In this document: piece after piece, positions 55,111-64,000 of the stretch
Numbering within the stretch: the stretch's first letter is position 1
Layout of the letters: each line of letters starts with the position of its first letter
Origin: Talpa occidentalis
Taxonomy: Eukaryota > Chordata > Mammalia > Eulipotyphla > Talpidae
DNA length: 64,000 nucleotides
Assembly (NCBI RefSeq): GCF_014898055.3
Contig: NW_026555331.1
Span: forward strand, 96,308,684-96,372,683
Direction of reading: 5' to 3'
Translations under genes and position numbers: made by a program
Notes under the pieces: generated by a model
What the model was told of the DNA's origin: nothing
Database searches by the model: none
What the model saw: only the letters and a program-made list of their open reading frames with translations

Positions 55111-58100
55111 ACCTTTTCTGGAAAAGGTGCTAGTGTTGTTGAATGTAACATTATGTTCCTAAAATATGTATTCCAGGTGGTGCTGTGGTTCCACTTTTGA
55201 GCTTTCTCCTTTTGAGAGTCCATAGATAATGTGTTGTATTCATTCAGGGCCGTTTGGTCCCATGTTGTTTTAGTCCCAACAAAAACAGCCTGTCAAAGTC
55301 TACTCACCCTGACCTGTTTTACAGCTATCCGACATCACAGGCATTTTTTACAAGAATGTCTTCTTCCTGCTACTCTGGGGAAATGGTCAATCACTCACAT
55401 CACTAAAAATTACATTTAAGTGAAGGGTGATCTGCCACTAGCTGTTAGGCAATCCTCAGAGCACATAAAAACAGGCTAAGTATAAGAGAAATCTTCAGAA
55501 TTGCTCTTGACACTCTCAGTTCAACCAGTTCCCAGCTACCAGCTCTTCTTCAGCAAGTCATTCATTTAGCTCAGTTCAAAGCCTGACAAAGATTATAGAT
55601 CTCGCTTTTGTGTAAATGTGAAATGTCTCATGCTATATTTCATCTTCCCAAACACAAGCCAACCCACCTGCTTGGCTTGTTTGATTTCTTCCAGCTGGCT
55701 TCCCATTTGTCTTAATTTACTCTACAAGTTTTTGCCTTACTGATGTATCAGGGGCACCTAGTCATTTATTTTACAAAGATTACCTTTTTACAGCTGTATG
55801 ATTTGCTCAGTAGAACACAAATTTGGTGTTAATTATATTTATTTGGCATTTGTAGAACAAGAGATGGATTTTGGAGGGGGGGAGGGGATAATCTCCTTAA
55901 GAGATAAGGACTGCGGAAAGTGCTGTTTCTGAGAGGTATGAGATGGAATGAGGTGAAGCCACCTAACCCACAACCCTGCAAGCTCTTATTAAACTGCTTA
56001 CAATGAGAACACCCTGTTCCAGGAAAGCAGATCCCTTGAGAAATGCTAACCAAAAGTGTTCCTCTGAGATCCAGAAATGGAGAGATTAGAGAGTCTTGAC
56101 TTGGAGCCTATAGAGCTGCGTGTTCTCTGATCCTGGGCCCCCTTGGTTTTCTTCTGTCCCATTCTAGATAGTTTTACTGTTTTACAATGCAGTTACTCTG
56201 CTGATCAAGGTGGGGATGCTGGAAAAATCCTAATACATAAACGACTAACCAACCCCCCATGAAGCTCACTTTTTTTTGTAAAATGAAGTCAATAATTATC
56301 AGTTGGAGTAAAAATCTGCTGAATGAGAGACCTCCAAAAGTAATGCTTTAAAAAACAATGATTTAAATTAGAGGTTTGCTTGTCTCCTCATGTAATTGTT
56401 TTAAGCAAGCATTCTAAGTTGGGCGGGCAGTTCTGCTTCTCTAGGCCACTCAGGAACACAGATTCCTTCCATCTTACTAATGTATCTTCTTTTAGGCAAT
56501 TTTCCATATTCACAGGGCAAAGCTAGCCTCAGCAAGTCCAGTCATCCCAGAGGAAGAGGGGAGAGAGGAGGCCCAGGGGTGAACCATTTTCTTTAAAATG
56601 GTCACACATGCAATGACTTTGCTCTTCCTTACCCATTCACTGGTCATGTGATTAAGCTCTCACCAGTGGGAATGAAGAGTAAGGGCTTGGGAAGTTGAGA
56701 AATATAATCTTGAACAAGAAGACCATATGCACAGGAAAAGGGGGAGAATGAGAATTTGTGGTGAGAGTCTGTGAACCAGAAATAGCAATATCAAGAGATA
56801 GATGTAAAACTTAAGATGTTTTTAAAGTGTACCGAGAATTACTGAGGATGTAATACACAATTAATAACAGTTTCACTTGCTCTCATTTATGTCCTTCTTA
56901 GTGACTGATAATTATTAGCAAAGGGGAAGGGAAATTATTATAAACATGATAGACAGCTTTAAATTCAGTCCCAGAGGAAGTGGGATGAACTGAGCCAGTT
57001 CTGGGAACACCTGAATTCTACCTCTCATTCCTGAATGGTTTAGCTAATTGAGTATTGCCTTGAGGTTGATATAATTCTGGAAAACCCTCCTTAACAACAT
57101 GACAAGGATGAGGAGATATTCAGTTTTGGTTACAGGCAAATAGCTTGTACATTTTATTTCTAACAGTTCTTTGGAAAATATAGGTGATAGATAACTGCTA
57201 ATTTATTATTTGCTGTTCAACCACATTCACCATTGAAAGTCCTAATTTAATAAGTTGAAGAACAGGTTAGACTCTTACTGGGGACCTGTGAGTTGAACAA
57301 TTCAGGTATGAATTTCTGAGTAAAGCATTGTTTGGATTACCGTGGTTTCTTTCTATAACTTTTAGAAATCCAAGAGTTTGAATGATACATGCTCAAAACA
57401 TGTGAAATGTCTGAGTTATACAAAAATTCATTTAAAAACTTGTAAAGTATGATTTTGCCTTCAGGTCAGAAAAAAATGAAAATTAGGGTATTTTGGCAAA
57501 AACAAAAAGGTTTGTGGGGAAATAAAACCATAACACACTACTATCTGAGTATTAATAAAAAAAAATCAATCCCACTTGCTATAATTTACAGATTCTTCAT
57601 TTTTTTCTTTAGAAACAAAACAGTATATACATATTTATATGACTATAAAGGTATTTATTGAAAGTTACATAGTTTACTTATGATCAATGTAAATATGAAA
57701 AGTTGTTTTTTCCTTTTTTTTTTTTTCTATTATCTGTCCTTAAGGAAGAGAAAATTAATGTGGGGAATTGGAGGGTGGAAAGAATAAGACTTGACACAAT
57801 CATGTCTTGTAATAGCTTTCCTACAAGTGTTCCAAAAGGCTTTTCATATTATCTGTAATCAAAACAATCCATTAAGTGACTAGGGGAAGTAGGTTCCATC
57901 TTGGTTGTTTTTTCAAGTGTAAATCTAAAGTATAGAGGTCTTGTGTGTGGGCGCCAAGACAGTGGTGGGAACAGGATTGGAACCTATAACACATCCACTC
58001 CAGGCCCCCAAACTCATGAAATTCATTGTTCACAGAAACATAATGAGTGCAAGAGACTGACATTTCCTTTACCATTGTTTCTTTCTTTAATGCTCCCCAG

Positions 58101-58881
58101 TGCCCCATATTTCTCCAGGAAACTACTCCCCACTCCTTCCTCTTAATGAACATCAAAAGGCTTAGCAGCCATTGATATATCCACCATGTGTTCACTGCAA
58201 AGACTGAAATCAAATCTTGTTTCAAGTTCTCAAGGAGTTCCAGGGGGCATAGCAGGCTACTCCCAGATATGAAGGGGAAGGGTATCATATTACTATGCTC
58301 GTGTCCAGCAAAATCTAACTTAACTCATCTCCAGTAAGAGATTTGTCTTTCAATTTTGATTCTGTGTTTCCCAAATAGAGTTCGTTGTCTTTATGGCTTC
58401 TTCAAACACATTCACACTACAAGTTGGAATCCCTGGAAATTAATTTTGATTACAAATAACTGGTGGGAGGGAGGCAGTTTGGAAATTTTCATTTATAAAT
58501 GCAAAGCACTCTTTAGGAAGTCTTATTTTAAATTAGTGTTACTTCCGGCCTACAGTTCTTGCCTTCTTCCTTACCTTAGCTGTGCTCTTACTCAAATCTT
58601 ATTTTCTCACTTTTCATAAGTTAGTAGCAAAAGTAATTTGGGCCATACAAAGCTCAGTGATGATTTTGTTTCATAACAGGATGTGTTACCTTCTTGTCTC
58701 ATATATATGACTATCTATCCTTCAATTCAACTATTGTGGAAAGTAGAGGAGATATGCTACTACTAATAATAGTAATAATAATGCTAATTTTAAGAAGTTT
58801 TTTTAATACCTCAGGTGAAGTGTGTTTAATTTCCTGTCTCTGATTACTTTGTAACTCAGTTATGTAGTGGGACAGGAGGAG

Positions 58882-58946
58882 AAATTATGACTAAATGTAA
58901 TATGTAAATTACAATGTAAAATGTAAATTATGACTAAATGTAATAT
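58882..58946. repeat. 22-bp repeat pair in an AT-rich block
   Basis: 'aaattatgactaaatgtaat' + 'at' occurs at 58882-58903 and again at 58925-58946. The 21 bp between are built of similar 'atgtaaat' pieces, so this looks like local slippage or tandem duplication. Confidence 0.9.
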
Positions 58947-59111
58947 ATTAAAATAAAGCAGTAGGAATTATTACCTGTCATAATATATAATGTGCATTCC
59001 TGGTAATTTTTTATGTCAGCCCTTTTGAACCAATATTTATGGGGGTCTTTTGGTCACAAAAAGTTTAATCTTAAGAATGAAAATGAGTCTGCCTTAAGAA
59101 ATCACAATGCT

Positions 59112-59386
59112 GGGCCTCCCCGGTGGCGCAGCGGTTGAGCGCTGGGTTGCGAATCTGCCTGCAGCCTCTGCAGTACCAGTTCGATCCCCAGCCACTGGGT
59201 GAGGGTCTCACATGGCACGCAGATCTCTCCTGCCGCCCCCTGCTCCCCTCAGCAGTGTACTTCGTCAGTCTACCTGCTCTGCTCTCCCCTCTGACTCTGA
59301 TGAATTCTCTCACCCTTCCACGCTTCTGACTGTACCTAGTGCTCGTATAAATAAAAATAAATCTTTAAAAAAAAAGTTTAAAAAAA
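59112..59386 (+). mobile_element. tRNA-derived SINE, younger type
   Basis: Box A 'tggcgcagcggttgagcgc', box B 'agttcgatcccc', no head insertion. Body 'cccctgctcccctcagcagt' and 'gtacttcgtcagtctacctg', tail 'aaataaaaataaatctttaa' with a double A-run. TSD 'aaatcacaatgct' exact (59099-59111 and 59387-59399). Confidence 0.95.
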
Positions 59387-59399
59387 AAATCACAATGCT

Positions 59400-60611
59400 C
59401 CTGGAAAGGTAAAAATAATGCCTGCCTTTTCATATTAATAAGAAACTATGAGATAATTTTATATGTATAAAAGTCTATTTTGAAAAATATGATTTTCTAC
59501 TAACATAAAGGAAATGGATCAGAGAACATTTTACCTTAGATATGTTTGAATTAAAGCATGGGAAAAAATTCAAGTAATTTTGTAGTTGTAAATGATAAGA
59601 CAGGCTTTGGCATGGTTCAGACATGTTACACTACCTTAAGAAATTAAAACAATACTTCTGATATTGAAAATAATACCTCTATTTGGTCTTATATTTAATG
59701 TTAAATATTGATTTCATACGTGACTACCTCTCTACATTTATGCTACTTAGTAGAATTTCTCTGCTTGAGAAGAGAATGTATCTGACCAGAATCTACTATC
59801 TCTAAATATTTGAAGTTTTTCTTGATTTCAAATGTTTGTCTTCTATCAACATATGTTCCAGAGCATTATGAGTGCCCTGAAATCTTTCTGGTATGTCATG
59901 AGAGAAAAGCAAGGAGGTGCTGAAGACTCAGTTTATCGTGTTGATGAGTAGGCTGCTTGATCTCTAATGTGCTTAAGTAAAGATAAGGGAACAAGCACTA
60001 TTCCTCTTACAAGCACCTTAACAGGAGCCAGCTTTACAAGCTTACCAGAAATAAATGACAAAAACAAGCAATGTAGTGAATAGATCCTAAACCTTTGAAA
60101 GCCCAAGTCTTTGAAATGCCTTGCCCTTCTGGCATGATGATGGAAAGGATAAGTATGCTCTCTATTTTAGGAGTTTTGCTAACCATGCCTCAAACCTTCA
60201 GATCTTGAGGAAATACTCCTCTTCCACTTCTGTAGAAATCCTGTTTCTGGCAAGACCTCAATTGTGTGTTTCTACTTCTTAGAAATTAGATTCCACAAAT
60301 ATTCGCATAAATTTCATTCAAAGGAAAGGAAAAATCTTACCACTTGACTGATTGTTTATCCATCCTTCCTAACCTGTCTTCTTTCTCCTTGCAATCCTTC
60401 AACATCATCGTTTATTGAACATCTATGATATGCTAAGTACTCTGCTGGATGCTCATATCAAACTCTCTTAGTTTTCTCTTGTCATTTCAAATCCTCTTAT
60501 ATTAACCCTCTTCCCCAAGAATACTGTCTCTGGTTTCTATGTCCTCAGAAAACTTCTCTTCCTCATCAAAACACAAACACCCTCCAGGGTGAAACAGAAG
60601 TGACAGAGGGT
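59400..60611. other. No recognised gene
   Basis: AT-rich sequence. A short phrase at 60410-60450 ('gtttattgaacatctatgat') hints at an L2/MIR scrap. Nothing else recognised. Confidence 0.4.
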
Positions 60612-60653
60612 GGCATTGTAGAAAGAGTATGAGCTTTGTTTTGTATCAGTCAT
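60612..60653 (+). mobile_element. MIR SINE, left part
   Basis: 'ggcattgtagaaagagtatg' then 'agctttgttttgtatcagtc' corresponds to the MIR head ('agtatagtggttaagagcatgggctctggagtcag'). The element is split here by the solo LTR; the rest follows at 61123-61335. Confidence 0.55.
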
Positions 60654-61122
60654 TGTAGGATAAGGTAAAAAGTATCGGGTTTTTCTGCCCTCCCACCATC
60701 AGGATAGATGAGGGAACCCTGTGGTCCTGAATGCATGTCTGATGGCGGGCACCTGGAGTGGGTACACCTGGGCTGAGAGACTGAGTTTATAAGGGCGGCG
60801 TCACGGGGACACCAGCAGAAGCCAAGAGAAGAGGAGCAGAGAAGCCAAGAAAGAAGCAGAGAAGGAGAACAGAAGGAGGGAGAGAGAGGGAGAGAGGGGG
60901 CAAGGTGGGGGGGGAGAGAAAGAACACCAGAGAGCCCAGATAGAGTGAAGATTTGCTGGGGGCCAGGATATCTGCCAGCCTCCTGGCCCCCCAGTGCCCC
61001 TGCCTGCCGTGTACCTGGTAAATCCCAATAAAAGCCTGCAAAGCCACTGAGGACTCCAGGACTCCTCTTCACCCCGTCTGCTGGATCAGAAAACCTGCAC
61101 CGTGTCCATTCCTGACCCTACA
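60654..61122 (+). mobile_element. Solo LTR, family X copy B (469 bp), inserted in a MIR
   Basis: Begins TGTAGGATAA and ends TGACCCTACA. Exact 5-bp TSD 'gtcat' (60649-60653 and 61123-61127). Sense orientation is shown by TATA-like 'gtttataagggcggc' and the polyadenylation signal 'cccaataaaagcctg' about 90 bp from the 3' end. Relative to copy A it has an expanded purine-rich block of GAGA/AGAAG type at about 60815-60925. Solo LTRs arise by recombination between the two LTRs of a provirus. A 5-bp TSD fits class II or class III ERVs better than class I. Confidence 0.93.
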
Positions 61123-61335
61123 GTCATACTTGGGTTGAAATGTTGTATGCTCCTCTAATTACTATTCATGTTACCTCAGATGAGGTTACCTCCCAACCTC
61201 AATTTTCTCACCAGTATATCTACGACCATAACCACTTCACAGAGCTGTCAGAGGAATTCACTGAAATATAACACGTAATATGCCTCACCCAGTGCCTAGA
61301 ATATGAGGCGTGCTCAATAAGTGATAGCAATTCTA
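61123..61335 (+). mobile_element. MIR SINE, right part
   Basis: 'ccaacctcaattttctcacc', 'ataaccacttcacagagctg', 'tcagaggaattcactgaaat', 'cacccagtgcctagaatatg' and 'gcgtgctcaataagtgatag' follow the MIR core and 3' end. It continues the piece at 60612-60653 across the LTR. Confidence 0.7.
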
Positions 61336-63114
61336 ATGTCCAAGAGGAAATTTCCACTTCCAATAACATTGGAATGTTCAGACTAGTCAACTGTCTTTTT
61401 CATGCCCGAGTGTAGGAATACTCATTCTATAAAAAACTTACTCAATAAGAATTTAATAATGGCTAAATAAATGAAGTTTAGTGTTCTCCTTCATTTTTGG
61501 AAGCTTTATTTAAGAAAGCACTTTCTTTTCCTTCTTTTGGTATATAATTAGAGTTTGATATAATTTTCATCTTTTTGTTTGATCTTCCCTGCATTTTATT
61601 AAATTGAGAAATATCATTAAATTCAGATTAGCCATAAATAAGTCATGGTTGTCTTTCCTTTTGCCATTTCCTTCCTTTCCATCTTCTTGTAATTTAAACT
61701 TTCCACATCCTAGAGAGAGAGACATGTGAGTTCCAAATTTTCCACAGCTTCAATAAGTGGGCTGGAAAATGTTTCAATGGACTGCTTGAACCAATGAATT
61801 TTAACGGTTTCCCCACATCTTCCTGAAGATTTTCATTTTTAGCTCATCTTCTGGTATCCTCGGTATCCCAGGCCCAATCCTGAGTTGTAATGAATTGAAC
61901 CTGGAAGAGCTGTTTCATAGTTTAAATGGTGTGCTGCTTAAAATTAATTTTACATCATTGTTTTCATACTGTTCTCTCTTGGTTTCCTTTATTAGTTTTG
62001 AAATTAAAATTCCTAAAATCTCTTTATTTCTAGTAGTAACCCAGCTATGACCAGGCATCTAGAGTTAATATTTAACTAGCCTGGAAATGCTTTCTATCCC
62101 AACATGTGCCCAGTTTTTAAAAATGTTTTCCCCCATGTTCATGTTTTTTCTTACAGATTTGGTTTTTTTTTTTTTTCCCTAGAAAAGTTGTACTCTTATA
62201 TTTTTGTCAGAGTCCCAGCTTTGTTTTTATCATGTCAGGACAGTAAGTTATGAGTTTTCCTTTATCTGTGAGAGAAAGTTGACCTTTTGTGCTAATTTCA
62301 CTTCCTCGTGAGGGTGACTCAGCCTCCTTTTTCTCAGGCCTGTCTCCTTGTTCAGCACCAGCAACTTCTCACATTCCACTGTTTCAGCACCTGCCTATCC
62401 TGATCCAGGTTAGGAGCTTCTTCAAGCTCATTTTTCTAGTCCCACCCTCCATTCAGTGACTCGTTTGTGTGGCCATTTATTTAATATGTCAAAGCCTTTG
62501 TTTCTGCCTACAAAACTGAAAATAACATGTAATTTATCATCCTATTATCCTGTAATATATGAAAAAAAGTGTAAGTGAAATCCACTCGAAATGATAATCT
62601 TCAGGAAAGAGGAATTGGTGAAACAATGAGAACTTGTTTTCTCAGAAAATCCATCTTCCAGGAAGAGACAAATTGATAGCAATTTCTCCTTTATCTTATT
62701 TTTTTTTCCTTCAGGAATTTGGCCTGAAATTATACGGGTTCTATTTTTCTTTAATAACTCTTGGTTCAAAATGGTAAAATGGAAAAAAATAGAAAAAGAT
62801 TTTCTCAAGGCTTTTTAAGATTCCTCAAAATTCATTTCTCTCCAAGTAGGTACCATTTCATTTTTAAACTGAGTGTATTTCCAGTACTTATTACTTCACT
62901 TAACATGGTTTTAATTCACTTGACCTGTGAATCATGGTATGTAGCCCTTACATATATTTATATGTCTTGTAAAGCTTGGTTTTATAGTATAATTAAATTA
63001 ATAGAATATACTCACAAATTTTTACAATTGCAAATTACTATGCTATTTGAAAAGATAAATAATTCATACTTAGGGATGGTGGGACACTTTAATAGGAAAA
63101 GTAATAACTACAGT
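61336..63114. other. No recognised gene
   Basis: About 1.8 kb of AT- and T-rich sequence. A T-run lies at 62163-62176. The 118-codon frame 62761-63117 is AT-rich low-complexity translation with no family resemblance. Confidence 0.4.
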
Positions 63115-63240
63115 TAGGAAACCTGGATTCTACTTATCATTTTGCCGCTTAGTAGCTATGTGAATTTGGACAAATCATTTAGACTTCATTTAAACGGATT
63201 TCCTCATTGTAAAACAATAAGGCTGGGTCCTCTTTGTACT
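63115..63240 (+). mobile_element. MIR SINE fragment
   Basis: 'ggaaacctggattctactta', 'gccgcttagtagctatgtga', 'atttggacaaatcatttaga' and 'cggatttcctcattgtaaaa' match the MIR core in order. Confidence 0.75.
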
Positions 63241-63329
63241 AAATTTCTGAAATGTCAAAGACAGGTACTTTTCCTTCTGCAAGTCAAACTAACCAACTAT
63301 CTAGACACACTGATGGATCTAAATGGCTG

Positions 63330-63875
63330 AAGGGGGTCAAGAGGTACAAACTTATAGTCATAAAATAAATTACCAAGAGGATGCAATGTACAGTATGGTG
63401 ACTATATATAGTTCATAACCCTGTATTATATATTTGAAAGTTACTAAAAGAGTAGATCTTTTTAAAAAATGATTGATGTCACATTGATTATAACATACAA
63501 ATTTCAGGTGTACAGGATATAATTCAACAACTGTATATGCTACATTATGATCCCCACCAAAATTCTAGATTTCATCTACCCACACAGTTGATCCTTTCTA
63601 CCTGATTTTCTACCCTCATCTCCCTTTGCCTCTGGTGACTATCATTTTGTTATAATCTAAGAGTTCATTTTGTATTGTTTTGTTTTTAAAAGTTTAAGTT
63701 ATACGATTTTCTATTTCAACATCCACCTTAAAAGTTCTCACAAGAAAAAAACCTGGAACTGTGTGGTGATGGATGTTAACTAGATTTATGATCATTTACA
63801 GTATGTACTAATTCAGAATCATTATGTTGTATCCCTGAAACTAATATATCAATTGTATTGCAATAAAAATAAATA
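63330..63875 (+). mobile_element. L1M-type 3' UTR, split by another LINE-like segment
   Basis: 63330-63465 has 'caagaggtacaaacttatag', 'atgcaatgtacagtatggtg', 'tatttgaaagttactaaaag' and 'agtagatc'. 63728-63875 continues with 'aaaagttctcacaagaaaaa', 'gtgtggtgatggatgttaac' and 'attatgttgtatccctgaaa', ending 'gcaataaaaataaataag'. Between them, 63466-63733 ('tttcaggtgtacaggatata', 'tctggtgactatcattttgt') resembles an antisense LINE segment and interrupts the UTR. Confidence 0.7.
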
Positions 63876-64000
63876 AGTAAATATATTATATGTGAGTATA
63901 TATACGCACATTGATAGACTGAATTTTTATGAGTGTCAAAGAAGTCCTTTCCATTTTAAAATAATGTTCTGTTTAATACACAAAAGAGGTACGGAGGCAG

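Larger units (their letters stand above)
54410..59098. other. Long stretch with no recognised gene
   Basis: About 4.7 kb without recognisable SINE, LTR or young L1. A weak antisense MIR-like patch lies at 57850-57990 ('aaaacaatccattaagtgac', 'gtgggaacaggattggaacc'). The 138-codon minus frame 58288-57872 has no family resemblance and overlaps that patch. Small simple repeats at 55085-55110 and 58882-58946 are listed separately. Confidence 0.45.

Noticed and set aside
57872..58288. 138-codon minus-strand frame
   Set aside because: Overlaps a diverged MIR-like patch and a plus-strand frame. Composition is not gene-like and no homology is recognised.
60650..61072. 140-codon minus-strand frame rich in S, L and P
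   Set aside because: It is the reverse strand of the solo LTR, including its purine-rich block.
62761..63117. 118-codon plus-strand frame
   Set aside because: Low-complexity AT-rich translation running into a MIR; no homology.

Overview
The window looks like nuclear DNA from a placental mammal. It is AT-rich and dense in mammalian repeats: L1, L2, MIR, MER5-type hAT fragments, Tigger-type MITEs, MaLR LTRs and ERV LTRs. It also carries many copies of one tRNA-derived SINE with a GGTGGCGCAG box A, a GGTTCGATCCC box B and an (AATAAAT)n/poly-A tail. This SINE is not primate Alu, rodent B1/B2, carnivore SINEC or horse ERE. A laurasiatherian mammal is likely. A bat of the horseshoe-bat group (Rhin-1-like SINE) is my best guess, held with low confidence.

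I find no intact protein-coding gene, no functional tRNA or rRNA gene and no CRISPR array. The only protein-related sequences are dead L1 ORF fragments and one short processed-pseudogene tail. The window is therefore intergenic or deep intronic.

Layout: 1-9 kb holds a MER5-like fragment, an ERV1-type LTR beside antisense MaLR fragments, two SINEs and a 150-bp direct duplication whose second copy is split by an L1 3' end. 9-17.5 kb is mostly unrecognised AT-rich sequence with two MITE fragments and an L2. 18-20.2 kb is an old L1 ORF2 split by a younger L1 with a 15-bp target-site duplication (TSD). 20.7-25 kb is a SINE cluster with a near-identical ~305-bp duplication, an RT-domain L1 fragment and a second MITE. 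25-31.6 kb holds L1 3' ends and SINEs. 33-36.5 kb is mostly unrecognised, with a MIR. 36.5-37.9 kb holds a processed-pseudogene tail and a notable head-to-head pair of LTRs, each directly preceded by its own polypurine tract, the pair flanked by a 4-bp direct repeat. 38.7-46.5 kb is a patchwork of old L1 pieces, including a CpG-rich L1 5' UTR with ORF1. 46.5-63 kb is mostly unrecognised sequence with three more SINEs, two solo LTRs of one family, an MLT1-like LTR, an L2 and MIRs, ending in an L1 3' UTR.

There is no operon-like or cooperating gene set. The main content is a layered insertion record: young L1 into old L1, a solo LTR into a MIR, SINEs into duplicated blocks. The strongest anomaly is the inverted two-LTR element at 36774-37881.
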